NCBI GenBank assembly: GCA_013823985.1
Contig: PNNB01000013.1
Location: 1-64,000 of the forward strand
DNA length: 64,000 nucleotides
Origin: Sphingopyxis sp.
Lineage (GTDB): Bacteria; Pseudomonadota; Alphaproteobacteria; Sphingomonadales; Sphingomonadaceae
Direction of reading: 5' to 3'
The position numbers were made by a program, and so were the translations under genes. The notes beneath the pieces were generated by a model, which saw nothing but the letters and a program-made list of their open reading frames with translations, was not told the DNA's origin and ran no database searches. Positions 40,480 through 50,092 of this stretch are shown here, piece after piece (positions within the stretch are counted from its first letter, which is position 1; each line of letters opens with the position of its first letter).

Positions 40480-41435
40480 GCGTCAGCCATGACCTCTGCA
40501 AGCATCGATTTCAAGGCTTCAATATTCCCTTCCACATCTTGTTGGGTCGAAGGAATTGCTTGGCGGATGTTTATGTGGCCGTGAATCGTCCCCTCGGCGC
40601 TTCGGTGTTCGACACGGACACCGGCCTGTTTCAGTTTTTCCACATAGGCGAGACCCTGATCCCGTAAGGGGTCGAGGCTTGCGGTGGTGACGAGGCTGGG
40701 GGGCATACCGGTCTGGTCGAAGTTCAGCGGTTCTGCGCGATAATCGCCCGGTGTCGCTGCGTGACCTTCGCCGAAATAGGCCATCGCCTCATCCGTCAGC
40801 AAATAGCCCGTCGCAAATTCCCGCATGCTCGGCCAGTCCGCATCGAGGGTGACGACAGGATAGATCGGATGCTGTACCAAAACGGGAACCGCAGCGGGAT
40901 TATCCCGCAATGCCATCGTTGTCACAATCGTCAAATTCCCGCCAGCGCTATCGCCTGATGTGATCAGGCCGGTTACTTCTAACCCAAGCCCGGCTGGACT
41001 TGAAGCAATCCAGCGGGTGGCGGCTTCGCAATCTTCGGCAGGGGCCGGGAAGGGGTGTTCGGGCGAGAGGCGGTAATCAATCGAAATCACTGGCAGATCA
41101 AGCAATCGCGCCACTTCAGCACAATAGGGTTCGTAAGTGTAAAGGCTGCCGATGACAAATCCGCCGCCATGATAGAAGACCATTACGGGCCCTGCACCCC
41201 GATCCGAGCGCTTGTCGTAGACACGTGCCGGGATCGGCCCGGCCGGGCCCGGAATGGAAATATCGCGAATAACCGCCAACTCCCCCACAGGTGCATCCGC
41301 AACGTCGCGCATCGCTGCAGTCATGGTCCGTGCATCTTCTGCCGAAACCTCCCAAAATTTTGGACCCGGCACTGCATTTAGAAACTGCAGGAACAAGGCG
41401 ACATCCGGCCGCACATAAGGTGTAGGTTCGCTCAT
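40476..41435 (-). CDS. HSL-type alpha/beta hydrolase (esterase)
   Basis: A 319-residue esterase/lipase of the hormone-sensitive-lipase family. Oxyanion motif YHGGGFVIG, nucleophile Ser in GDSAGGNL, Asp in SLDPLRDQG and His in GTIHGHIN form the site. Start at ATG 41435 (MSEPTPYVRP), 6 bases after a ggag; upstream ATG 41447 is possible. Substrate unknown. Divergent from korA, operon with rppH. Confidence 0.87.
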   Translation of the reverse strand: MSEPTPYVRPDVALFLQFLNAVPGPKFWEVSAEDARTMTAAMRDVADAPVGELAVIRDISIPGPAGPIPARVYDKRSDRGAGPVMVFYHGGGFVIGSLYTYEPYCAEVARLLDLPVISIDYRLSPEHPFPAPAEDCEAATRWIASSPAGLGLEVTGLITSGDSAGGNLTIVTTMALRDNPAAVPVLVQHPIYPVVTLDADWPSMREFATGYLLTDEAMAYFGEGHAATPGDYRAEPLNFDQTGMPPSLVTTASLDPLRDQGLAYVEKLKQAGVRVEHRSAEGTIHGHINIRQAIPSTQQDVEGNIEALKSMLAEVMADA

Positions 41436-41581
41436 CTCATTCTCCATCCACTGCCGTTGATACGGTGCCTTGCGGGACAGGTCTAGCATATCCGCACATA
41501 GTTTTTCTAACATTGCAGTGCAGTCGGAATGGGATTAGGCGAATCCGCAATAGACAAGCAAACTAAGACGGGCTGGAACGA

Positions 41582-43453
41582 ATGGCTACGGCATTCAAAG
41601 ACGATCACGCAGGCGCACATACGCCTGTTCATAGCGACGCAGTTGTCGTGCGCTTTGCAGGCGACAGCGGCGACGGCATGCAGTTGACCGGGGGGCAGTT
41701 CACGCTGTCCTCGGCATTGGCGGGCAATGACTTTGCGACATTCCCTGACTTCCCGGCAGAAATCCGCGCTCCTCAAGGAACGTTGTTCGGCGTGTCGGCA
41801 TTCCAGATAAACTTCGGGTCTCAAGCCATCGATACGGCAGGTGACCAACCCGATGTGCTGGTGGCCATGAATCCGGCGGCCCTCAAAACCAATGTCGGAT
41901 CGTTGCGTGAAGGCGGGTTGATTATTGCCGATACGGGTGAGTTTACGGCGCGTAATCTCGACAAGGCCAAATATACGACCAACCCTTTTGAGGATGGCAG
42001 CCTGGCAAAATGGCAGGTGCTTGCTTTTGACATCAGCGCGCTGACAATGGAATCGGTCAAGCCCTATGGCTTGGGCAACAAAGAAGCACTCCGGTGCAAG
42101 AATATGTGGACTCTGGGACTTGCGCTCTGGATGTTCGATCGCGACCGGCAGCCGATTATTGATTGGCTCAATGCCAAGTTCGCGAAAAACCAAGTGTTGG
42201 CGGATGCCAACATTGCTGCCCTCAACGCAGGCCACGCCTATGGCGAAACTGCGGAGCTTTCGGGCCCGCTGAAACAATATCATGTGGATGCCGCACCGGC
42301 ACCAGCGGGCGTGTATCGCACGGTCACAGGGGCAGAATCAATTTCTTATGGTCTGGTTGCTGGTGCACAGCTTGCCGGCCTGAAAATGTTCTTCGGCGGC
42401 TATCCTATTACTCCGGCTTCCGCGATCCTCCACCATTTGTCGCGCCTGAAAGAATATGGGATCACCACATTCCAGGCTGAAGACGAAATTGCGGCGATCT
42501 GCTCGGCAATTGGTGCCAGCTATGCAGGGCAATTGGGTGTCACTAGTTCATCCGGACCCGGCATCGCCCTGAAAGGTGAGGCGATGGGCCTTGCGATCAT
42601 GACCGAACTGCCGCTGGTAATCGTGAACAGCCAGCGTGGCGGTCCGTCTACAGGGCTTCCGACCAAGACTGAACAATCCGATCTGTATCAGGCCGTCTAC
42701 GGTCGTAACGGCGATGCGCCTATGCCAGTCATTGCAGCGCGCTCGCCTGTCGATGCTTTTGACTGCGCGGTCGAAGCGGTGCGGATTGCGGTGGAATATA
42801 TGACACCGGTGATGCTGCTGACCGATGGCTATATCGCCAATGCGGCCGAGCCTTGGAAAGTGCCTGATCTGGAAGGCTATAAGCCATTCCCTGTCGAATT
42901 TCTGGAAGCGGTGCCAGAGGGTGGATTCAAACCCTATGCGCGCGACCACAAGCTTAAGCGGCCTTGGGTCAAACCGGGCACGCCGGGCTTGCTCCACCGG
43001 ATTGGTGGTATCGAAAAAGAAGTCGACACCGGCCATATCAACTATGCACCGGACAACCACCAGGCGATGACCGACATTCGTTCGGCCAAAGTCAATGGCG
43101 TGGCTGACAGCATTCCCGACCAGATTGTCGAACAAGGCGCCACAGGTGCCAAGATTGCGGTCGTGGGTTGGGGATCAACCTATGGTCCTATTGCCCAAGC
43201 GGTGCGCCGCAAACGCGCTGAAGGGGTGGATGTCGCGCATGTCCATATCCGTCATATCTGGCCGATGCCGAAGAATTTGGGCGATCTGCTCAAAAGCTTT
43301 GACCATATCATTGTGCCTGAAATGAACACCGGCCAATTGAAGACGGTGCTTCGTGACCAGTTTCTGGTGGACGCGAAGCCGGTCAACAAAGTCTCCGGAC
43401 AACCTTTTACCATCGCCGAAATCGAAGCTGCGATTGAGAGTGCATTATCATGA
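41582..43453 (+). CDS. korA: 2-oxoacid:acceptor oxidoreductase, alpha subunit (fused gamma-alpha)
   Basis: A 623-residue subunit of a 2-oxoacid:ferredoxin oxidoreductase, with the gamma (catalytic) domain first (about 20-200; VVRFAGDSGDGMQLTGGQF) and the pyrimidine-binding alpha domain after (about 225-623; GGYPITPASAILH, AEDEIAAICSAIGASYAG, TSSSGPGIALKGEA). No ferredoxin domain or CxxC cluster is present. Similar KorAB enzymes act on 2-oxoglutarate in aerobes. The stop overlaps the korB start by 4 bases (ATGA). Divergent from the esterase gene. Confidence 0.9.
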   Translation: MATAFKDDHAGAHTPVHSDAVVVRFAGDSGDGMQLTGGQFTLSSALAGNDFATFPDFPAEIRAPQGTLFGVSAFQINFGSQAIDTAGDQPDVLVAMNPAALKTNVGSLREGGLIIADTGEFTARNLDKAKYTTNPFEDGSLAKWQVLAFDISALTMESVKPYGLGNKEALRCKNMWTLGLALWMFDRDRQPIIDWLNAKFAKNQVLADANIAALNAGHAYGETAELSGPLKQYHVDAAPAPAGVYRTVTGAESISYGLVAGAQLAGLKMFFGGYPITPASAILHHLSRLKEYGITTFQAEDEIAAICSAIGASYAGQLGVTSSSGPGIALKGEAMGLAIMTELPLVIVNSQRGGPSTGLPTKTEQSDLYQAVYGRNGDAPMPVIAARSPVDAFDCAVEAVRIAVEYMTPVMLLTDGYIANAAEPWKVPDLEGYKPFPVEFLEAVPEGGFKPYARDHKLKRPWVKPGTPGLLHRIGGIEKEVDTGHINYAPDNHQAMTDIRSAKVNGVADSIPDQIVEQGATGAKIAVVGWGSTYGPIAQAVRRKRAEGVDVAHVHIRHIWPMPKNLGDLLKSFDHIIVPEMNTGQLKTVLRDQFLVDAKPVNKVSGQPFTIAEIEAAIESALS

Positions 43454-44484
43454 ACGACATGACCCCCGTGAAAGCCACAAGTCCCAAGGATTGGGAAACC
43501 GATCAGGAAGTCCGTTGGTGCCCTGGATGCGGTGACTATGCCATATTGAAGGCCGTGCAACGTACGATGCCGGAACTGGGCAGCACGCCGGAAAACACCG
43601 TGTTCATCAGCGGCATCGGCTGCTCTTCACGTTTCCCTTATTATATGGAAACTTATGGCTTCCACACGATCCATGGACGTGCACCTGCGATTGCAACAGG
43701 CGTGAAGCTCGCCAATCCGGATCTTGATGTCTGGATTATCACGGGCGACGGTGATGCGCTTTCCATCGGCGGGAACCACACCATGCACTTGTTACGCCGC
43801 AATCTGGATTGCCAGATCATGTTGTTCAACAACGAAATTTACGGTCTGACCAAAGGGCAGTATTCGCCCACCAGTCGGGTCGGCACAACAAGCCCGTCGA
43901 CACCTTATGGTTCGGTCGATCGTCCGGCAACCCCTTGCGCTTTTGCATTAGGTTCCGGCGCGCGCTTTGTTGCCCGTGGATTTGACGTGTCCAAGAATTT
44001 GCCAGAGGTCTTGAAGGCCGCCCATGCCCATCGCGGCGCGGCCTTCATCGAAATTTTCCAGAACTGCATTGTATATAACAAGGATGTTTTTGAAGATTTT
44101 GCGGCACCCAAAGGTGCGGAAGACCAGCAACTGTGGCTACGAAATGGCGAACCTATGCTTTTTGCCAAAGGTGCAAAGGGTATTGCCTTGGACACCGAAG
44201 CCTTGACGCTCAAGGTTGTTGACGTAGTTGAAGGCGACTGGAAATCAGCGGGCGTTATTGTCCATGATGTGACGAACCGTTCGGTGGCGCATATGCTGGT
44301 GGAAATGCGCTTTGGCGAATTTCCGATGGCGTTAGGCGTGCTTTATGACGATCCGCGTCCGACGTTCAATGATGCGGTTATTGCGCAGAATGTCTCGGCC
44401 AGTGCCGGCAAGACGGCTGACCTCGGAAAGCTTCTGGCCAAAGGACAGACCTGGACCGTAGAGGACGGTCATCCCGAAGTCTAA
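43450..44484 (+). CDS. korB: 2-oxoacid:acceptor oxidoreductase, beta subunit
   Basis: A 344-residue thiamine-diphosphate subunit. The WCPGCGDYAILKAV and GIGCSSRFPYY motifs supply the four Cys of a likely [4Fe-4S] cluster; IITGDGDALSIGGNHTMHLLRRN and LFNNEIYGLTKGQ bind TPP-Mg. With korA it gives succinyl-CoA and reduced ferredoxin from 2-oxoglutarate, or the reverse. No ferredoxin gene is adjacent. The following YdjM-like gene is 59 bases on. Confidence 0.92.
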   Translation: MNDMTPVKATSPKDWETDQEVRWCPGCGDYAILKAVQRTMPELGSTPENTVFISGIGCSSRFPYYMETYGFHTIHGRAPAIATGVKLANPDLDVWIITGDGDALSIGGNHTMHLLRRNLDCQIMLFNNEIYGLTKGQYSPTSRVGTTSPSTPYGSVDRPATPCAFALGSGARFVARGFDVSKNLPEVLKAAHAHRGAAFIEIFQNCIVYNKDVFEDFAAPKGAEDQQLWLRNGEPMLFAKGAKGIALDTEALTLKVVDVVEGDWKSAGVIVHDVTNRSVAHMLVEMRFGEFPMALGVLYDDPRPTFNDAVIAQNVSASAGKTADLGKLLAKGQTWTVEDGHPEV

Positions 44485-44543
44485 GGCCAGTGCCGACATA
44501 ACGCTGTATTGCAATCGGCGGCACAGTCCGCCAGCACAGCATA

Positions 44544-45506
44544 ATGGACAATCTTACGCACAGCCTTGTTGGGGCGTTGCTTGGGCAGGCCGGTTTAAAA
44601 CGTAAAACCGGATTGGCGATGCCGACGTTGATCATCGCCGCCAACATTCCCGACATTGATGCCGTTGCGGTATTGCTTGGCGGTGACCAGCATTTGGCAC
44701 TTCGGCGCGGTGTGACCCACGGCCCGATTGCCATGGTTCTGCTACCGCTGCTGCTCTGGGGTATCATGCTCTGGTTTGACCGATGGCAGACAAGAAGGGG
44801 CACACGACCCGACAAGCGGCTACCTGTGGATGCAAAGTGGTTGTTGATTTTGGCCTATATCGGCTGTCTCAGCCATCCACTGTTTGACTGGTTCAACAGC
44901 TATGGGATCCGTTTGCTGGAGCCCTTTTCTAGCCAATGGTTCTATGGCGACACCATTTTCATCATCGATATCTGGCTATGGTGCGCGTTAATTGCGGGCG
45001 TCTGGCTATCGTTGCGGGGCGAACGGCGCGGAAGGCCGAATTGGCGCATACCTGCCATTACAAGCATGACAGCCATTTTTCTCTATATCATCGCCAATGG
45101 CCTAATCACGGGGCGTGCGGAACAACTTACTGCAAAGGCGGTACACAGCCAATTTGGCATCGTTCCGGCTATGGTTGTGGCTAATCCTGTGCCAGTGCAG
45201 TTTTGGAAACGTGAAATGCTGTGGCGCGATTCAAACCACTTTGGGCAAGGCAGTTTTTCGGCTCCAGGTCAGGTCATTCTCGATCCAAAAATAGGTCAGC
45301 ATGACATGTCAAATGCATCGGCACTGGCCGATCTATCCAAGGATAAGGACGCAAAGGCCTTTTTGTTCTGGTCGCGCATGCCTGTTTTACGCGAAGAACG
45401 GAGCGAAGCATCCCAAGTGTGGATCCTGTCTGACCAGCGCTTTGGTAATCCTTTGGTCCAGGACCGTTTCAGGGTCGTCGTTCCTGCCAAAAGTGAACCA
45501 AAATGA
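44544..45506 (+). CDS. YdjM-like membrane-bound metal-dependent hydrolase family protein
   Basis: A 320-residue inner-membrane protein of the YdjM/DUF457 type. It opens with MDNLTHSLVGALLGQAGL and has NIPDIDAVAVLLG, a possible metal pair, RRGVTHGP, then SHPLFDWFNSYGI, with several membrane helices (about 60-80, 95-115, 130-200). Conserved His/Asp suggest a metalloenzyme, but no activity is proven for the family. Its stop overlaps the phrB start by 4 bases, which suggests a shared transcript with DNA repair. Confidence 0.8.
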   Translation: MDNLTHSLVGALLGQAGLKRKTGLAMPTLIIAANIPDIDAVAVLLGGDQHLALRRGVTHGPIAMVLLPLLLWGIMLWFDRWQTRRGTRPDKRLPVDAKWLLILAYIGCLSHPLFDWFNSYGIRLLEPFSSQWFYGDTIFIIDIWLWCALIAGVWLSLRGERRGRPNWRIPAITSMTAIFLYIIANGLITGRAEQLTAKAVHSQFGIVPAMVVANPVPVQFWKREMLWRDSNHFGQGSFSAPGQVILDPKIGQHDMSNASALADLSKDKDAKAFLFWSRMPVLREERSEASQVWILSDQRFGNPLVQDRFRVVVPAKSEPK

Positions 45507-46900
45507 CCCAGCCAGTAATCCTATGGTTTCGCCGCGATTTGCGTCTTGCGGATCAACACGCACTGGCGGCTGCAGTTGCGAGCGGTGCGCCGGTAATACC
45601 CGTCTATATCCTCGATGACGATACACCTAAGCACCGCAAGATGGGCGGCGCGTCGCGATGGTGGTTGCACCACAGTCTCGCATCGCTCGGAGCCGATTTG
45701 CAAGCCGTTGGATCCCGCTTGCTTCTGCGACGCGGCAAGTCCGAAGCGGTTTTAAGCCGCCTTGTCGAAGAAACAGGCGCGAACGCCATTCATTGCATAC
45801 GTCACTATGAACCATGGTGGCGCAATGCCGAAAAGGCTGTCGCAAAATCTTTGCCGGAAAGTTGTTCTTTCCTATGCGATGACGGCAATTATCTGTTGGC
45901 ACCTGGCAGCGTGACAACGGGTAGCGGTGGACAGTATAAAATCTACACGCCGTTTATGCGTGCCTTGTGGCAGCATATGCCACCGCATGTTCCGATACCT
46001 GCGCCACCGAAGTTGACCACGCCTGAAGGGTGGCCAGAAAGCGACACGCTTTCCGATTGGAAATTACTTCCCACCAAGCCCGATTGGGCAGGGGGCATGC
46101 GGGATATATGGACCCCCGGCGAAACAGGTGCAAAGGCACGGCTGGATGCCTTTGTCGGAAAGGCGAAATATTACGATGAAAAACGTAACTTGCCGTCTAT
46201 CGCCGGTTCGTCTTTTCTATCGCCACACCTGCATTTCGGTGAAATATCCGCCGCGACCTGCTGGCATTCCACCATGTCGGCGGGTGGATCTGTAGATGTG
46301 TTTTTGAAGGAGCTTGTGTGGCGCGACTATGCGCAGAATGTCATTTGCCAGTTCCCCGAATATGGCAGCAAAAACGCCCGTGAAGCTTTTGACACAATGC
46401 CCTGGCGTGATCTTGATGACCCTGCGGTCAAAGCGGACTTTGCCGCATGGACAAAAGGGCAAACCGGATATCCGATCGTCGACGCCGGTATGCGTCAACT
46501 CTGGGCCACTGGCTGGATGCACAACCGCGTGCGGATGATCGCGGCGTCCTTCCTTATCAAGCATTTGATGATTGATTGGCGTGCAGGGGAACAATGGTTT
46601 TGGGATACGCTGGTCGACGCCGATTACGGGTCGAACGCTGTCAACTGGCAATGGACGGCAGGGTCTGGCGTGGACAGCAACATGTTTGTCCGCATAATGG
46701 CACCGCTTTCGCAATCCGAGAAATTCGATGCGGCAGGTTACATAAGGCAGTGGGTCCCTGAGTTATCCGATTTGCGTGAACCTTATATCCACGACCCCGA
46801 AGAGCATGGTGTCCGGCCCAAAGCATATCCGCGCAAATTGATTGGCCATAGACAGGCGCGGGAACGGGCGCTGGCGGCATTTGCGACGACGAAAGATTGA
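45503..46900 (+). CDS. phrB: Deoxyribodipyrimidine photolyase
   Basis: A 465-residue light-driven repair enzyme of cyclobutane pyrimidine dimers. N-terminal antenna domain (VILWFRRDLRLADQHAL), C-terminal FAD domain with LPSIAGSSFLSPHLHFGEIS, VWRDYAQNV, and the tryptophan-rich GYPIVDAGMRQLWATGWMHNR and DADYGSNAVNWQW. Full class I length. It may be co-transcribed with korA-korB and the YdjM-like gene. Confidence 0.94.
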   Translation: MTQPVILWFRRDLRLADQHALAAAVASGAPVIPVYILDDDTPKHRKMGGASRWWLHHSLASLGADLQAVGSRLLLRRGKSEAVLSRLVEETGANAIHCIRHYEPWWRNAEKAVAKSLPESCSFLCDDGNYLLAPGSVTTGSGGQYKIYTPFMRALWQHMPPHVPIPAPPKLTTPEGWPESDTLSDWKLLPTKPDWAGGMRDIWTPGETGAKARLDAFVGKAKYYDEKRNLPSIAGSSFLSPHLHFGEISAATCWHSTMSAGGSVDVFLKELVWRDYAQNVICQFPEYGSKNAREAFDTMPWRDLDDPAVKADFAAWTKGQTGYPIVDAGMRQLWATGWMHNRVRMIAASFLIKHLMIDWRAGEQWFWDTLVDADYGSNAVNWQWTAGSGVDSNMFVRIMAPLSQSEKFDAAGYIRQWVPELSDLREPYIHDPEEHGVRPKAYPRKLIGHRQARERALAAFATTKD

Positions 46901-46906
46901 GGCGTA

Positions 46907-47617
46907 TCAGCCTTCAACGGCGATACGTGTACCTGTATCGAATTCCTGCTGCAGCAAAGCCACGATCGTATCGGCAACAACCGATGGTTCTTTTACAGTA
47001 GAAGGATCTTCGCCGGGATAGGCAGAAGCGCGCATTTTCGTGCGGGTTTTGCCAGGATCGACAATTGCAGCACGCACAGCGGAGATATTCTTCACCTCTT
47101 CGGCATAGCTGCGCACCAGAGTCTCAAGCGCGGCTTTTGAAGCCCCATAGGCACCCCAAAATGCACGAGGCGATGCGCCGACGGACGAGGTGAGGGCGAT
47201 CAATCGTCCAGCCTCGCTTTTACGAAGTAGGGCGTCAAAAGATGCGATCAGAACTTGCTGCGCTGTGACATTCAAAGTGAACAGGCGCGCAAATTCTGCG
47301 CCATCGATTGCTGGCACAGGGGCCAGGGTTCCGAGCATCGCGGCATTCAAAACGAGATGATCAAGCTTTCCCCAGCGTTCGGTGACCGCAGCGGCCAGTC
47401 GGGATATGCTGTCACCATCGGTCAGGTCCAATGGCGCAATGGTTGCGCTGCCCCCGGCTTCGAATATTTGGTCTTCGACCGCTTCCAGATCTTTTGCTGT
47501 GCGCGCTGTGATGATGACGTGCGCGCCTTCGGCCGCCAGCGCTTTTGCGGTTGCAGCTCCTATTCCGCGGCTGGCACCGGTAACCAGTGCGACCTTTGCT
47601 TCAAAAATTCCGCTCAT
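46907..47617 (-). CDS. Short-chain dehydrogenase/reductase
   Basis: A 236-residue classical SDR. Cofactor motif VTGASRGIGAATA, NAAMLG structural motif and the catalytic Ser-Tyr-Lys with SSVGASPRAFWGAYGASKAAL. Substrate unknown. Follows purF by 3 bases on the same strand, so probably in its operon; converges on phrB with only 6 bases between stops. Confidence 0.9.
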   Translation of the reverse strand: MSGIFEAKVALVTGASRGIGAATAKALAAEGAHVIITARTAKDLEAVEDQIFEAGGSATIAPLDLTDGDSISRLAAAVTERWGKLDHLVLNAAMLGTLAPVPAIDGAEFARLFTLNVTAQQVLIASFDALLRKSEAGRLIALTSSVGASPRAFWGAYGASKAALETLVRSYAEEVKNISAVRAAIVDPGKTRTKMRASAYPGEDPSTVKEPSVVADTIVALLQQEFDTGTRIAVEG

Positions 47618-47620
47618 GAA

Positions 47621-49078
47621 TCAGGCGAGCTTTCTTTCACCAAGCATGATGAGGTCCCCTGCTTCGGCTTCTTCATGGTCGGTCAAGCTTGTGGGGTAAT
47701 CACCTGTAAAGCAGGCATCGCAATATTGCGGCTTTCCACTGTTGCGGGCTTCTTCACCGAGGGCGCGATACAGGCCATCGATCGACAGGAACGCTAAGCT
47801 GTCAGCTTGAATAAACTTGCGCATTTCCTCGACATCCATCCGGCTGGCAAGCAGCTTGGAACGCTCGGGCGTGTCGACCCCATAGAAGCAGCTGTTCATT
47901 GTCGGCGGGCTGGCGATGCGCATATGCACTTCGGCCGCGCCAGCTTCGCGCATCATCTGCACGATTTTCAGCGAGGTCGTGCCACGCACGATTGAGTCGT
48001 CGATCAAGACGATTTTCTTGCCTGCGACCAGATTCTTGTTGGCATTATGCTTCAGCTTCACACCGAGATGCCGCACGCCGTCGCCGGGCTGGATGAAGGT
48101 GCGTCCAACATAATGCGAACGGATGATGCCCAGTTCAAACGGAATGCCTGCGGCTTCCGCATAGCCGATGGCGGCTGGCGTTCCGCTGTCCGGGACGGGA
48201 ATGACATAGTCAACATCGACCCCATTCTCCCGCGCGAGTTCTGCGCCGATAGCCTTGCGTACGGAATAGACGCTGATGCCTTCGACGATCGAGTCGGGGC
48301 GGGAAAAGTACACATGCTCGAAGATGCAGGGACGTTGCGCGACCGGGATGAATGGTTTGTGCGAATGGATTTCACCATTGCGCACGACGATCAGTTCGCC
48401 CGGTTCAACGGCCCGGATAAATTCGGCGCCGACTATATCGAGCGCTACGGTCTCCGACGCGAAGATGAACGAATCGCCTAATTTACCCATCACCAGCGGG
48501 CGGATACCCAAGGGGTCTCGGCAGGCGATCAGGCCTTCAGTTGTCAGGCAGATGAGCGAATAGGCGCCTTCGACCCGCTTCAGCGCATCGATCAGACGGT
48601 CGAGCAGTGTCCGGTATCCGGAAGTTGCTACCAGATGGATGATGACTTCAGTGTCCGAGGTTGACTGAAATATGGAACCGCGCCGTACGAGGTCGCGTCG
48701 CAAGGTCATCGCGTTCGAGATATTGCCGTTATGTGCAATCGCAAAGCCGCCGGTCGCCAGATCGGCATAGAGCGGCTGCACGTTGCGAAGGGAAGTCTCG
48801 CCTGTGGTAGAATAGCGCACATGCCCGGCGGCGCTGCGTCCGATCAACCCACCGATAATTTCTTCACGGTCGAAGTTACCCGCAACGTGGCCCATTGCGC
48901 GATGGGTGTGGAAGTCATGACCGTCATAACTGGTAATGCCAGCTGCTTCCTGGCCGCGGTGCTGCAAGGCGTGGAGGCCAAGGGCAACCATGGCGGAAGC
49001 ACCTTCGGCGTCAGTCACGCCAAAAATACCGCACTCCTCCCGAAGTTTGTCGTCGTCAAATGGGTCGGTGGTCAGCAT
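47621..49078 (-). CDS. purF: Amidophosphoribosyltransferase
   Basis: A 485-residue enzyme of the first purine step (PRPP and glutamine to phosphoribosylamine). A 15-residue propeptide precedes Cys16 in REECGIFGV, the N-terminal nucleophile of the glutaminase domain; the PRTase domain has VLIDDSIVRGTTSLKIVQMM as PRPP site. Cys-rich positions late in the protein (PTMNSCFYGVDTPE, YCDACFTGDYP) fit the [4Fe-4S]-type class. ATG 49078; divergent from hisI. Confidence 0.96.
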   Translation of the reverse strand: MLTTDPFDDDKLREECGIFGVTDAEGASAMVALGLHALQHRGQEAAGITSYDGHDFHTHRAMGHVAGNFDREEIIGGLIGRSAAGHVRYSTTGETSLRNVQPLYADLATGGFAIAHNGNISNAMTLRRDLVRRGSIFQSTSDTEVIIHLVATSGYRTLLDRLIDALKRVEGAYSLICLTTEGLIACRDPLGIRPLVMGKLGDSFIFASETVALDIVGAEFIRAVEPGELIVVRNGEIHSHKPFIPVAQRPCIFEHVYFSRPDSIVEGISVYSVRKAIGAELARENGVDVDYVIPVPDSGTPAAIGYAEAAGIPFELGIIRSHYVGRTFIQPGDGVRHLGVKLKHNANKNLVAGKKIVLIDDSIVRGTTSLKIVQMMREAGAAEVHMRIASPPTMNSCFYGVDTPERSKLLASRMDVEEMRKFIQADSLAFLSIDGLYRALGEEARNSGKPQYCDACFTGDYPTSLTDHEEAEAGDLIMLGERKLA

Positions 49079-49208
49079 TTATTCGAATCCCGCTGCGCTT
49101 CGCTGGCTGGCATATAGGCATGCTTCGCCCTCTTGTCTCCCCCTTGTCGTGATAGTGTCATAAAGAAAATGTTGGCGAGCCTTTTCCGCATGGTTTAGGT
49201 CCCGGTCC

Positions 49209-49568
49209 ATGACAGATGACCGTGAAACAGGGTTAGAGCTAAATCCGAAATTTGACGCCAATGGTCTGGTGACGGCAGTCGTGACCGATGCCGCTGACGG
49301 CGCAGTGCTTATGGTCGGCCATATGAATGCGGAGGCGCTGGCCAAAAGTGTGGAGACCGGGACCGCGGTTTTCTTTTCGCGCAGCCGGCAGCGGCTTTGG
49401 CAAAAGGGTGAAAGCAGCGGAAACCTGTTGTTAATCAAGGAAATGCGTATCGATTGCGACCAAGATGCCATTTTGGTTGTTGCAGAGCCAAAGGGTCCCA
49501 CCTGCCACACAGGCGAACGCAGCTGTTTCTACCGCCGCGTGACGGATGGAAAGCTGGAGCGCGTGTGA
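49209..49568 (+). CDS. hisI: Phosphoribosyl-AMP cyclohydrolase
   Basis: A 119-residue histidine-pathway enzyme opening the adenine ring of phosphoribosyl-AMP. Family motifs: [36 protein letters not shown], the metal site DCDQDAI and the Zn/Mg Cys of [12 protein letters not shown]. Stand-alone (no hisE fusion). Its stop overlaps the start of the lipoprotein gene by 4 bases (GTGA). No other his genes are in the window. Confidence 0.95.
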   Translation: MTDDRETGLELNPKFDANGLVTAVVTDAADGAVLMVGHMNAEALAKSVETGTAVFFSRSRQRLWQKGESSGNLLLIKEMRIDCDQDAILVVAEPKGPTCHTGERSCFYRRVTDGKLERV

Positions 49569-50092
49569 ATTACCAAAATGCCTGTTCTACAATCCTGCTG
49601 CTGGCGCTCGCGGCATGCGGCAAAAGCACATTGTCGCCGTCTGCTCAGGAAACCGTCTCGGGTGATGCACTGGACGATCAGGCGGTAGCCGTCGGTATTA
49701 TGCCCGATCCGGATGATGTCGAATTTGCCGGTCGTTTTGAAACCCGCAGCGATCTGGGCACCGACAAATTCTGCGCCGTTTCGAACGGAACGCAGCAGTT
49801 CAATGTTGGTTTCCTTGCGGTCTACGGTCCGGAAAGCAAATGCGAGGGAACCGGAACCGCGACAATCAAAGGACAGACGGTACGCGTAGTTTTAACGGGG
49901 CAGGGAAGCTGCTCTTTTGATGCCCGCTATGATGGCATCGAGCTGCGCTTCCCTGGCACTGTCGAAAGTGGCTGTGCGACCTACTGTTCAGCCAATGCAA
50001 ATCTTTCGGGCACCCATTATTTCATGGTGCAACCCGGAGATGAAGCCGCACGCCAAACATTAGGCCGTGATACCGAACGATTGTGCGGTTAA
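49565..50092 (+). CDS. Uncharacterised lipoprotein
   Basis: A 175-residue predicted lipoprotein. Starting at GTG 49565 (within the hisI stop), the signal [11 protein letters not shown] places the lipid at Cys18, with a Gly at +2. The rest has several paired-looking Cys (CAVSNG, KCEG, SCSFD, GCATYC) and a beta-rich, secreted look. I recognise no family. Its stop codon overlaps on the opposite strand that of the convergent SPOR gene (bases 50089-50092). Confidence 0.7.
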   Translation: MNYQNACSTILLLALAACGKSTLSPSAQETVSGDALDDQAVAVGIMPDPDDVEFAGRFETRSDLGTDKFCAVSNGTQQFNVGFLAVYGPESKCEGTGTATIKGQTVRVVLTGQGSCSFDARYDGIELRFPGTVESGCATYCSANANLSGTHYFMVQPGDEAARQTLGRDTERLCG

